From NCBI GenBank assembly GCA_037968835.1, contig JBBKWG010000034.1, positions 1 through 45,088 of the forward strand: a stretch of DNA of 45,088 nucleotides, written 5' to 3'. The translations under genes and the position numbers were made by a program. The stretch comes from JBBKWG01 sp037968835 (GTDB taxonomy: Bacteria > Pseudomonadota > Alphaproteobacteria > Rhodobacterales > Rhodobacteraceae). This document shows positions 26,134 through 34,003 of this stretch, in pieces (the stretch's first letter is position 1; each line of letters opens with the position of its first letter). The notes under the pieces are model-generated. The model made no database searches, was not told the DNA's origin, and saw only the letters and a program-made list of their open reading frames with translations.

Positions 26134-27474
26134 CTATGGTCCGCCTTCGGCCGCCCGTTCCAGACCTGGATATTTGAGGCCCAGGGTCAGGCCACGCACT
26201 ATAAACGAGACAAGCAGAGCCATCCACAACCCGTGGTTCCCGAATGTCGGTACCAGCGCCCAGACGGCGACGAAATAAACCGCCGCAGACACCGCCATCA
26301 TATTCCTCATGTCGCGCGTTCGCGTCGCCCCGATGAAGATACCATCCAACATCCACGCTGCGACCCCGACAACAGGAGCCAGCACCATCCAGTGCAGGTG
26401 ATCTTTCGCGACCGCGCGCACCTCTGGCGCCGTCGTCATCAGATCAATGACGGCCGCTCCGAACAGAGCGAAGGAAGCAGCCAGCAACACCATCACGCCC
26501 CCACCCCATGCGGACGTCAGCATCGCGCCGCGCCTTAGCCGCCCCCGTGCCCGCGCCCCCATCGCCTGCCCGACCAGCGCTTCGGCTGCGAAGGCAAACC
26601 CATCGAGCGCGTAAGCCGTGACATGGAGGAACTGCAGCAGGATCTGGTTCGCCGCCAGCGGCACGTCTCCGAAATCGGCGCCCAAGAACAAAAACGATAC
26701 GAAGATTGCCTCAAGCATCAGCGAACGCAGTAATATATCCCCATTCACCGACGCCATCCGGGCAAGCCGCACCCGGTCCAGCACGCTCGACCAGACCCGC
26801 CAGAACGGCCTGAGGAACGCATCGCGGCAAAACCAAAGCCCGACGACCAGCCCGGACCATTCTGCGAGAAAAGTTGCGACCGCCACGCCGGGCACGCCCC
26901 AGCCCAGCCAAAGCACGAATGCCAGGTCCAGGATGATATTGAGGCCGTTCATCCAGACCTGAATAACAAGCACTGCCCGCGTCCGCTCGGCGGCGATCAG
27001 CCAGCCGGTGATCCCGTAAAGTGCGATAGCCGCCGGTGCCGACCATACCCGGATGGCCATATAATCCCGCGCCAGACTCTCAACTTCCTGACTTGCGGGC
27101 GAGAGCTTGAAAGCTGCGGAAAAGATCAACGACTGAAGCAGGATCAATACAGCGCCGGCCCCGAACCCGATCAAAAGCGCGCGCGTAAGCATGACGTCGG
27201 CTTCGGCGCGGTCGCCCGCACCGAGCGCCTGGCTGGTAAGGCCGGTGGTTCCCATCCGCAGGAAACCGAAAACCCAATAGATCGCGGACAGAATGATCGC
27301 GCCAATTCCGACAGCCCCAATTGGAACCGGGTCGCCTAATTGCCCCACGACGCCGGTATCGACAACGCCGAGGATCGGTATCGTCGCGTTCGACAGGACA
27401 ATCGGCAGCGCTATCGCAAGGACCCGGCGATTGGAAATCGGCGGCTTTGGAACCGACGCTGCCGCCTCGCTCAT
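26134..27474 (-). CDS. MATE family efflux transporter
   Basis: A 446-residue cation-coupled multidrug exporter of the DinF/NorM superfamily with about twelve membrane segments. The ATG at 27474 is chosen because it overlaps the stop of the upstream thioesterase (ATGA); a longer frame to 27549 would run into that gene. Family features include LPIVLSNATIPILGVVDTGVVGQLG in helix 1 and the second-half repeat FLFLGADFGDVPLAANQILLQF. Substrate unknown. It is third in a coupled set after two thioesterases. Confidence 0.92.
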   Translation of the reverse strand: MSEAAASVPKPPISNRRVLAIALPIVLSNATIPILGVVDTGVVGQLGDPVPIGAVGIGAIILSAIYWVFGFLRMGTTGLTSQALGAGDRAEADVMLTRALLIGFGAGAVLILLQSLIFSAAFKLSPASQEVESLARDYMAIRVWSAPAAIALYGITGWLIAAERTRAVLVIQVWMNGLNIILDLAFVLWLGWGVPGVAVATFLAEWSGLVVGLWFCRDAFLRPFWRVWSSVLDRVRLARMASVNGDILLRSLMLEAIFVSFLFLGADFGDVPLAANQILLQFLHVTAYALDGFAFAAEALVGQAMGARARGRLRRGAMLTSAWGGGVMVLLAASFALFGAAVIDLMTTAPEVRAVAKDHLHWMVLAPVVGVAAWMLDGIFIGATRTRDMRNMMAVSAAVYFVAVWALVPTFGNHGLWMALLVSFIVRGLTLGLKYPGLERAAEGGP

Positions 27475-27986
27475 GCAGGATCCGAAAGGGACGGCATCAG
27501 GAAGTGCCCGGTTGCCTGCGCATAAAGCCTGGCGCGATTGTCCTGCCATGCCTCAACGTGGACACTTGCGTATCGTCGCCCGGAACGATTGACCCGCGCT
27601 CTGGCATAAGCGTCGCGCGGAAGTCCCGAGCGCAGGTAGTCGACGGTGAAATCAATTGTCTTCGGCATTCTCGGAAGGGTTTCGGGCGTCAAGGTCTCGG
27701 CATCGACGCGGCCGCTTTCGATCTCCTCCCACAGGCGCTGCCATCCCAACTCGACAATTGCGGTCGTTTCAAGAAAGGCCGCAGTTACGCCGCCGTGCAA
27801 TGCGGGCAAGAAGGGATTGCCGATCAGCTTTTCGTCGAAATTCAGAATGCCGGTCAATTCGTCGCCACGGCGTTCGAATCCGATGCCGATGAAGCGGGCA
27901 TAGGGAATCCCCTCGATCAGGGCGGCCAGTGCCCGGTCGCGACGTTCCTTGACGACTTGAACTGGTTCGGGGCGTCGACGGTTCAT
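27471..27986 (-). CDS. PaaI-type hotdog thioesterase (second of a pair)
   Basis: A 171-residue hotdog-fold protein predicted to hydrolyse acyl-CoA. The helix motif reads LHGGVTAAFLETTA; PaaI enzymes usually have HGGxxxxLxD, so the catalytic acid is Glu instead of Asp. FTVDYLRSGLPRDAYARARV is the typical central strand pair. Start overlaps the stop of the preceding thioesterase by ATGA and its own stop overlaps the MATE start the same way. Confidence 0.85.
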   Translation of the reverse strand: MNRRRPEPVQVVKERRDRALAALIEGIPYARFIGIGFERRGDELTGILNFDEKLIGNPFLPALHGGVTAAFLETTAIVELGWQRLWEEIESGRVDAETLTPETLPRMPKTIDFTVDYLRSGLPRDAYARARVNRSGRRYASVHVEAWQDNRARLYAQATGHFLMPSLSDPA

Positions 27987-28420
27987 GATCCCGGCCTCGT
28001 TGCTTCGACGGTAAATGCACCGGTGGCCGATGCGACCGGATTTGCCGTGTCATCGTCGGTGGCGACAGCCCGCACGAACGCGACGGTGCGCGTGATATGA
28101 TAACAGGTCGCCCGTGCCGTGATCCGCTGGCCCGGAGTCGCCGCGCGCATATAGTCAATTCTGAGGTCTATGGTCGCAGTTCCACCCGGGGCGGCGGGGT
28201 GGCTCATCACCGCCGCACCGCTGCAAGTGTCCATCAGCGTAGAAACAGCACCGCCATGAATGACGCCGGTGCGCGCATCGCCGACCAGGCGTTCGTCATA
28301 GGGCATCGAAATTTCGGCGACACCCGCTCCGATTTCGCTCAGCTCCATCCCCAGGGCTCGCGCATGTGGAATGCTTTCGATGAACTGACGCGCCAGTATT
28401 TCTTTTCGCTTGTCGGTCAC
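27983..28420 (-). CDS. PaaI-type hotdog thioesterase (first of a pair)
   Basis: A 145-residue hotdog thioesterase with the canonical VIHGGAVSTLMDTCSG motif (catalytic Asp). A GTG at 28420 is taken as start because GAGGG lies at the right distance; upstream residues in frame look unlike the family. IDLRIDYMRAATPGQRITA is the typical strand region. The gene is divergent from the first MerR gene with about 120 bases between, and begins the coupled thioesterase-thioesterase-MATE operon. It may act on acyl- or aryl-CoA esters, which would fit the neighbouring fatty-acid cluster. Confidence 0.85.
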   Translation of the reverse strand: MTDKRKEILARQFIESIPHARALGMELSEIGAGVAEISMPYDERLVGDARTGVIHGGAVSTLMDTCSGAAVMSHPAAPGGTATIDLRIDYMRAATPGQRITARATCYHITRTVAFVRAVATDDDTANPVASATGAFTVEATRPGS

Positions 28421-28542
28421 AGGCTCACCCTCATGATTGTTCTGACTTATCGGCCAGCCAGTGCAGCGTTCGCAACCCCTGGCAAGCAACCGATTGATCC
28501 CGTCTGCGGCAGCGATTAGGCTGATTTCCGTGGAGGATCCGC

Positions 28543-28911
28543 ATGGCCCCGGAAAGGCTGAGTTTCAAAGAGATGTGTGCGCGGTTCGACGTAACTCCGC
28601 GAACTCTCAGGTATTACGAATACATTGAACTTCTCCGCCCCGAAAAGGACGGACGATCCCGTTACTATGGGCCTCGTGAAATTGCGCGGATGACCCTAAT
28701 ACTTCGAGGACGTCGATTTGGGTTCTCTCTGGAAGAGATCCGGCAGTGGCTCATGATTTACGAAGAAGAGGGCACAGCCGCGCAGATGGACGAGTGGATT
28801 CGGCTTGCCGATCGGCAGTTGGCGGCATTGCTCGAAGAACATGCGCAGTTGGAAGCCACGATCAAAGATCTTCAAAAACTCCGCGACGACATCGCCAAGA
28901 CAAAAAACTGA
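28543..28911 (+). CDS. MerR-family transcriptional regulator 1
   Basis: A 122-residue regulator with GGAGG before its ATG. The N-terminal winged helix has FKEMCARFDVTPRTLRYYEYIELLRPEKDGRSRYYGPREIARMTLILRGRRFGFSLEEIRQWL, shown by its pieces TPRTLRYYE and RGRRFGFSLEEI; a C-terminal coiled coil (about 85-120) should mediate dimerisation. No cysteine cluster for metal sensing is present. It is followed by a second, related MerR gene and a fatty-acid oxidation cluster, which suggests an acyl-CoA type ligand by inference only. Confidence 0.92.
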   Translation: MAPERLSFKEMCARFDVTPRTLRYYEYIELLRPEKDGRSRYYGPREIARMTLILRGRRFGFSLEEIRQWLMIYEEEGTAAQMDEWIRLADRQLAALLEEHAQLEATIKDLQKLRDDIAKTKN

Positions 28912-28991
28912 GGCGTTTCCGGCTTCATTTTGTTTCGCTGAACCCCACGTCATCTTTCCGGTATTTTCGCGGGCAAGGCTATGACGCCACG

Positions 28992-29005
28992 TTACGGTGA
29001 CGTAA
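28992..29005 (+). promoter_or_regulatory. Palindrome TTACG-N4-CGTAA, candidate MerR operator
   Basis: TTACGGTGACGTAA is a perfect 5-4-5 inverted repeat between the two MerR genes, 70 bases before the second start. Its half-sites resemble the TTACGT-type operators described for LiuR-like MerR regulators of acyl-CoA metabolism. I found no second copy in the intergenic regions of this cluster. Confidence 0.45.
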
Positions 29006-29074
29006 GCGTCAACTAACCTTGCGAGGTGATCTGCTGACCGGCATGTGATGGGCTCAACAGAAATGGAGTCATCC

Positions 29075-29479
29075 ATGCAAGAGAATTTCATGACCATCCG
29101 GGAGATGTGTGATGCATACGACGTCACACCCCGGACTCTTCGGTTTTATGAATCGAAGGAATTGCTGTTTCCGGTTCGGAAAGGCACGCGACGACTTTTT
29201 ACGAAGCGCGACCGCGCGCGGCTGAAGCTGATCCTGCGCGGCAAGCGTTTCGGTTTCAGTCTTGAAGATATCCGTCAGCTTCTTGATCTCTATAACACTG
29301 ACAATCAGAATCTGGCCCAGACAGTTCGAGCATTTGAACTCGGACAGGATCGGCTGAGCTATATGATCCGCCAGCGCGACGAACTGACGATCGCGATTGA
29401 TGAATTGTCAGATCAACTGTCGCAAGGCGACCAGATGATCGCGGCGATGTCCAATTCAACGAAAACCGCCGCCGAATAA
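29075..29479 (+). CDS. MerR-family transcriptional regulator 2
   Basis: A 134-residue regulator. ATG at 29075 has GGAG six bases upstream; other in-frame starts exist at 29045, 29048, 29063 and 29090. The winged helix holds MTIREMCDAYDVTPRTLRFYE and RGKRFGFSLEDIRQLLDLY, close to those of MerR 1, so the pair probably arose by duplication; the C-terminal helix (about 80-125) is longer and divergent. It has no metal-ligand cysteines. The gene ends 29 bases before the acyl-CoA dehydrogenase, so it is likely the operon's own regulator. Confidence 0.92.
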   Translation: MQENFMTIREMCDAYDVTPRTLRFYESKELLFPVRKGTRRLFTKRDRARLKLILRGKRFGFSLEDIRQLLDLYNTDNQNLAQTVRAFELGQDRLSYMIRQRDELTIAIDELSDQLSQGDQMIAAMSNSTKTAAE

Positions 29480-29508
29480 GTTAGTTAATACGAGCAGGAG
29501 ACCGACCG

Positions 29509-31287
29509 ATGCCAAGTTACACCCCTCCCGTCAAAGATATGCAATTCCTGCTTCACGAGGTGCTGAATATTTCGTCGCAGGACGTACCGGGCTACGAAGA
29601 TCTGGACCCTGACTTCACCGCGGCGATACTGGAGGAGGCCGGCAAGATCGCTGCCAATGTCCTGCATCCGCTGAACGAGGTCGGCGACCAGCAGGGGTGC
29701 ACGCTCGAAAACGGCGTCGTGCGCACTCCGGACGGCTTCAAGGAAGCGTTCGGCCAAATGCGCGACGGTGGCTGGATGGGTCTCGACTGCGATACCGAAT
29801 ACGGCGGTCAGGGCATGCCGCACCTCATCAACACGGCGACGGGCGAGATGTTCTCGACCGCAAACATGGCGTTTCAGATGTATGCCGGGCTGACGCACGG
29901 TGCCGCATCGGCACTGCACGCCCACGGAACGGCCGAACAAAAAGCCACCTATCTGCCCGCGCTTTACGAGGGACGCTGGACCGGAACCATGAACCTGACC
30001 GAGCCGCAATGCGGCACCGATCTGGGTCTCATCCGCACCAAGGCAGACCCCCATGACGACGGCAGCTTCGCGATCACCGGTCAGAAGATCTGGATCTCGG
30101 CTGGCGAGCACGACATGGCCGACAACATCATCCACCTCGTGCTGGCAAAGATTCCCGGCGGTCCCGAAGGCGTCAAAGGGATTTCGCTTTTCGTGGTGCC
30201 GAAGTTTATGGTGAACGAAGACGGATCGCTTGGCGACCGGAACGCGGTGTCATGCGGCGGTCTGGAAGAGAAAATGGGCATCCACGGCAACGCCACCTGC
30301 GTGATGAACTATGACGGTGCCAAGGGCTGGCTAGTGGGCGAAGAGCACAAAGGCATGCGCGCGATGTTCACGATGATGAACGAAGCGCGCCTGTCGGTTG
30401 CTTTGCAAGGCTATGCGCAGGGCGAGATCGCCTATCAGAATGCGGTGGCGTTTGCGCGCGACAGACTGCAGGGGCGCGACGCTACCGGTGTCCAGAATGA
30501 AAACGGTCCGGCAGACCCGATCATCGTGCATCCGGATGTGCGGAGAAATCTGCTCGACCAAAAAAGTCATGTCGAAGGCGGTCGTGCGCTGGTTTTCTGG
30601 GGTGCATCGCTGATTGATCGCGCTCAGCGCAAGGACGACGCTGAGGCCGAGGAACTGATTTCGCTCCTGATTCCGGTGATGAAGGGCTTTCTGACCGACA
30701 AGGGCTTCGAGACAACCGTTCTCGCTCAGCAAACGCTGGGCGGCTCCGGGTTCACCAGAGAATGGGGACTCGAACAATTCGTCCGCGATGCGCGTATCGC
30801 AATGATTTACGAGGGCACAAACGGCATTCAATCGCTGGATCTCGTCGGTCGTAAGCTGGGTCTGAATGGCGGCAAGACGATGATGGGCTTTTTCGATCAG
30901 GTGAAGAGCTTCATCAAAGAGAACGAAAGCAACGAAACACTGAATGCCGAATTCCTGATACCGCTGAAAGCAGCGTCAAAGGATTTGCAGGCTGCGGCGA
31001 TGTATTTCATGCAGGAAGGTATGAAAAACCCGCTGAACGCGTTGTCGGGCAGTTATGATTTCATGCACCTTTTCGGTCACGTTTGCCTTGGCCTGATGTG
31101 GTCAAGAATGGCCAAGGCGGCTATGGGCGCGCTTGACGATGACGCCTCGGATGCCGACTTCTACAAGACGAAGATCGAAACCGGACGCTACTACATGGCA
31201 CGTCAACTTCCCGCGACTGCTCTGCATCTGGCGCGGATCAATTCCGGTGCCGATACTGTAATGACGCTGGACGCCGCTAATTTCTGA
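29509..31287 (+). CDS. Acyl-CoA dehydrogenase with extended C-terminal domain
   Basis: First enzyme of beta-oxidation, an FAD dehydrogenase of 592 residues. N-terminal MPSYTPPVKDMQFLLHEV, GGWMGLDCDTEYGGQGMP, the FAD motif MNLTEPQCGTDLGLIRTKA, KIWISAGEHDM and catalytic Glu435 in AMIYEGTNGIQ are visible, followed by a helical C-terminal domain (about 460-590) present in this long-chain type. GGAG precedes the ATG. It leads the operon that continues with thiolase and the FadB-type enzyme. Confidence 0.95.
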   Translation: MPSYTPPVKDMQFLLHEVLNISSQDVPGYEDLDPDFTAAILEEAGKIAANVLHPLNEVGDQQGCTLENGVVRTPDGFKEAFGQMRDGGWMGLDCDTEYGGQGMPHLINTATGEMFSTANMAFQMYAGLTHGAASALHAHGTAEQKATYLPALYEGRWTGTMNLTEPQCGTDLGLIRTKADPHDDGSFAITGQKIWISAGEHDMADNIIHLVLAKIPGGPEGVKGISLFVVPKFMVNEDGSLGDRNAVSCGGLEEKMGIHGNATCVMNYDGAKGWLVGEEHKGMRAMFTMMNEARLSVALQGYAQGEIAYQNAVAFARDRLQGRDATGVQNENGPADPIIVHPDVRRNLLDQKSHVEGGRALVFWGASLIDRAQRKDDAEAEELISLLIPVMKGFLTDKGFETTVLAQQTLGGSGFTREWGLEQFVRDARIAMIYEGTNGIQSLDLVGRKLGLNGGKTMMGFFDQVKSFIKENESNETLNAEFLIPLKAASKDLQAAAMYFMQEGMKNPLNALSGSYDFMHLFGHVCLGLMWSRMAKAAMGALDDDASDADFYKTKIETGRYYMARQLPATALHLARINSGADTVMTLDAANF

Positions 31288-31297
31288 GGGGACACCC

Positions 31298-31510
31298 ATG
31301 CCGAAGCGCCTTCGCCTTACCCGTAGATTTCCCGTTGCAATGACCGAAGACGGTTATCGGCGGCTCAAGCGGTTTTCGGCGGAAGCGGGATTGGACGAAG
31401 GCGAGGCGCTGAGCTTTCTGTTCGAGAACTTCGGTTCGGTCATCGACGAGGACAAGCTCACGACCCGCCTCAGATTGTTCAATTCGGAACTCGAAGCGCG
31501 AAAGCGCTGA
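31298..31510 (+). CDS. Small ribbon-helix-helix-like protein
   Basis: A 70-residue basic protein 10 bases after the acyl-CoA dehydrogenase, with GAGGGG before the ATG. RRFPVAMTEDGYRRLKRF could form the strand and first helix and LDEGEALSFLFENFGSV the second helix of a ribbon-helix-helix DNA-binding fold. I do not recognise a named family. Its place inside the oxidation operon suggests a cofactor or local regulatory role, but none is shown. Confidence 0.7.
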   Translation: MPKRLRLTRRFPVAMTEDGYRRLKRFSAEAGLDEGEALSFLFENFGSVIDEDKLTTRLRLFNSELEARKR

Positions 31511-31536
31511 AGCAGAAACCAACGGAAGTTGCCCCG

Positions 31537-32172
31537 ATGACCATCAAGCTTCATTGCTTCGGCGAAAGCGGTAACAGCTACAAGGCGGCACTGGCTTTGG
31601 AGTTGTCGGGGCTGGAGTGGGAACCGGTCTGGGTGGATTTCTTCAATGGCGCTGCCCGGACACCCGACTATCGCGCTTTGAACCCGATGGGTGAGGCACC
31701 GGTTCTGGTCGATGGCGACACCGTATTGACCCAGTCAGGCGTGATTCAGGCATATGTCGCGGAAAAGACTGGGAAATTCTGCGGGGCGAACCGGGATGAG
31801 GAACGTGAAGTCCTCCGTTGGATTCTTTGGGACAATCACAAGCTCAGTTCTCTTGCGGGTACGACGCGTTTTCTGATGAACTTCCTGCCCGAGAACAAGC
31901 GTCCCAACGAAGTGATCGCCTTCAATCAGGGGCGGCTTGCGACGGCCTACAAGGTTCTTGACGCCCACCTTGCGGACCGCGACTGGATAGTGGGTCGCAA
32001 CGTCACGAATGCAGATCTCTCTTGTTGCGGCTATCTCTATTACCCTGAGCCATTCGGATTCGACCGTGCGGCTTATCCGAACATCGACCAGTGGTTGGAT
32101 CGCATTGCGGGTCTGCCGGGCTGGAAGCACCCCTATGACCTGATGCCGGGCTCGCCCGCCGATCGGGCCTGA
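31537..32172 (+). CDS. Glutathione S-transferase family protein
   Basis: A 211-residue GST with an N-terminal thioredoxin-like domain (TIKLHCFGESGNSYKAALAL, then NPMGEAPVLVDGDTVLTQSGVIQAYV, the cis-proline and glutathione-binding QS) and a helical C-terminal domain (about 85-205, with GRNVTNADLSCCGYLYYPE holding the conserved N-cap Asp). GST genes often sit in Rhodobacterales beta-oxidation clusters; the substrate is not known. It lies 26 bases after the small protein. Confidence 0.92.
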   Translation: MTIKLHCFGESGNSYKAALALELSGLEWEPVWVDFFNGAARTPDYRALNPMGEAPVLVDGDTVLTQSGVIQAYVAEKTGKFCGANRDEEREVLRWILWDNHKLSSLAGTTRFLMNFLPENKRPNEVIAFNQGRLATAYKVLDAHLADRDWIVGRNVTNADLSCCGYLYYPEPFGFDRAAYPNIDQWLDRIAGLPGWKHPYDLMPGSPADRA

Positions 32173-32185
32173 TACGGAGAGACCT

Positions 32186-33397
32186 ATGCGCGACGCATAC
32201 ATTTTCGACGCCGTTCGTTCGCCACGCGGCAAGGGCCGAAAAGATGGCAGCTTGCACGAAGTGACGTCTGTCCGGTTGTCCGCCGACATACTGAACGCCG
32301 TCAAGGATCGGAATGGCCTAGAGGGTCACGCCGTCGAGGATGTAATCTGGGGCAATGCCACGCAAGTCATGGAACAGGGCGGGTGCCTGGCACGGACCGC
32401 GGTTCTTGCGTCCGAACTGGACGAGCGTATTCCCGGCCTCTCGATCAACCGCTTCTGCGCGTCTGGCATGGAAGCCGTAAACCTTGCCGCCAATCAGGTT
32501 AAAGGTGGCGCGGGCGACGGTTATATCGCCGGCGGCGTCGAATGCATGAGCCGCGTCCCAATGGGCTCGGACGGTGCCGCGATCGCAGTCGACCCCTCGG
32601 TCGCAATGAAAACCTATTTCGTTCCGCAAGGGATTTCCGCCGACATCATTGCGACTGAATACGGGATCAGCCGCGATGATGCCGACGCATTCGCAGTCGA
32701 AAGCCAAAAGCGCGCCGCCGCCGCCTGGAAGGATGACCGATTCAAAAGGTCGATTATTGAGATCAAGGACATCAACGGCCTGCCAATTCTTGATCGGGAC
32801 GAATACATGCGTCCCGGCACCGACATGCAGGGCCTTGGCGCCTTGAAGCCCGCCTTCAAGGATCAAGGCGAAGTGATGCCCGGTTTCGACAAGATTGCGT
32901 TGATGAAATATCCGCATCTGGAGCAGATCAACCACATTCACCACGCCGGGAACTCGTCAGGCATTGTCGATGGTGCGGCGGCTGTTCTAGTCGGTTCCAA
33001 GGAATTCGGCGAAGCCTATGGCTTGAAGCCCCGTGCGCGCATTCGGGCAACCGCGAAGATCGGCACCGATCCGACGATCATGCTGACCGGTCCTGTTCCG
33101 GCGACCAGAAAGATTCTCGAGGACAGCGGAATGTCGATTTCTGACATTGACCTGTTCGAGGTGAATGAGGCGTTTTCCAGCGTCGTTCTACGATTCATGC
33201 AGGCTTTCGCCGTCGATCACGACCGATTGAACGTCAACGGCGGCGCCATCGCGATGGGTCATCCGCTTGGCGCCTCGGGTGCCATTATCATCGGAATTTT
33301 GCTGGACGAACTTGAACGCGCGGACAAGGAAGTCGGTCTTGCGACATTGTGCGTGGCCTCTGGAATGGGCGCCGCGACGATCATCGAGAGGGTATGA
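32186..33397 (+). CDS. fadA: Acetyl-CoA C-acyltransferase (thiolase)
   Basis: Last step of beta-oxidation: thiolytic cleavage of 3-ketoacyl-CoA to acetyl-CoA and a shortened acyl-CoA. 403 residues, full length. The acyl-accepting Cys91 is in INRFCASGMEAVNL, the CoA-binding HHAGNSSGIVDGAAAV and NEAFSSV are intact, the catalytic His is in NGGAIAMGHPLGASGA, and the second Cys (about 389) in CVASGMGAATI. GGAG precedes the ATG. It would work with the FadB-type enzyme encoded 0.6 kb downstream. Confidence 0.95.
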   Translation: MRDAYIFDAVRSPRGKGRKDGSLHEVTSVRLSADILNAVKDRNGLEGHAVEDVIWGNATQVMEQGGCLARTAVLASELDERIPGLSINRFCASGMEAVNLAANQVKGGAGDGYIAGGVECMSRVPMGSDGAAIAVDPSVAMKTYFVPQGISADIIATEYGISRDDADAFAVESQKRAAAAWKDDRFKRSIIEIKDINGLPILDRDEYMRPGTDMQGLGALKPAFKDQGEVMPGFDKIALMKYPHLEQINHIHHAGNSSGIVDGAAAVLVGSKEFGEAYGLKPRARIRATAKIGTDPTIMLTGPVPATRKILEDSGMSISDIDLFEVNEAFSSVVLRFMQAFAVDHDRLNVNGGAIAMGHPLGASGAIIIGILLDELERADKEVGLATLCVASGMGAATIIERV

Positions 33398-33496
33398 GCG
33401 AAGCGTGTTGTATTGGCGCAGCAAGAAGCCTAGCTGTCTACTAGTCGGACATCGGTGTTTTTCCGGTCCGCGACACTTATCCGCTTGGATTTGTTT

Positions 33497-33922
33497 GTGA
33501 CGGATCAGCTTCACGAATTATTTCGGCGCCACGAGCGTCTGTACAACAGCGATGATCCCACAGCGATCGCCGACGACTACAACATGCCATTGATTGTTTT
33601 TTCCGAGGGAGAGTTTCGTCGCGAACTCGGAGCCGACGAAATAGATGATATTCTTTGGAAAGTTCGTGGCGAATTGCTTCGCACGAAATCCACTCTGACT
33701 CTCGATCTGATGCAAATCGACGAACGCGAAAACGGAAGAACCGATGTCCTCGTGAACCTCTGTTATCGCAAGAGCAATAATATAATCACGCGGCAAACCT
33801 CCGGACGCTTCTACTGTCGCACGGGCGACGACGGTCGCCCGTTGATCGAAATGGTCGAGTATCTGCTGCCGGGCGTTCCCAGCCTATACGAGTGGATTCG
33901 CGATTCAGACCAGATGCACTGA
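33497..33922 (+). CDS. Unknown protein, possibly NTF2/SnoaL-like
   Basis: A protein of about 141 residues (GTG at 33497, TDQLHELFRRHERLYNSDD) that I cannot assign with confidence. An N-terminal helix followed by DDYNMPLIVF, then strands and RKSNNIITRQTSGRFYCRTG with a C-terminal MVEYLLPGVPSLYEWIR, is the order seen in NTF2/SnoaL-like folds. An earlier GTG at 33455 is possible but lacks a ribosome site. Lying between thiolase and the FadB-type gene on the same strand, it may belong to the operon. Confidence 0.6.
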   Translation: MTDQLHELFRRHERLYNSDDPTAIADDYNMPLIVFSEGEFRRELGADEIDDILWKVRGELLRTKSTLTLDLMQIDERENGRTDVLVNLCYRKSNNIITRQTSGRFYCRTGDDGRPLIEMVEYLLPGVPSLYEWIRDSDQMH

Positions 33923-34003
33923 CACCTCCGGAAACCCGTCGACTTTGGCCTTCGGGGTGCAGAACCCGCTACGACGACATAAAATTCTCGAAAGGACCTA
34001 CCG

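Noticed and set aside
27321..28100. 259-residue open frame across MATE and thioesterase starts on the plus strand
   Set aside because: Overlaps three coupled genes with clear families; product has no recognisable features.
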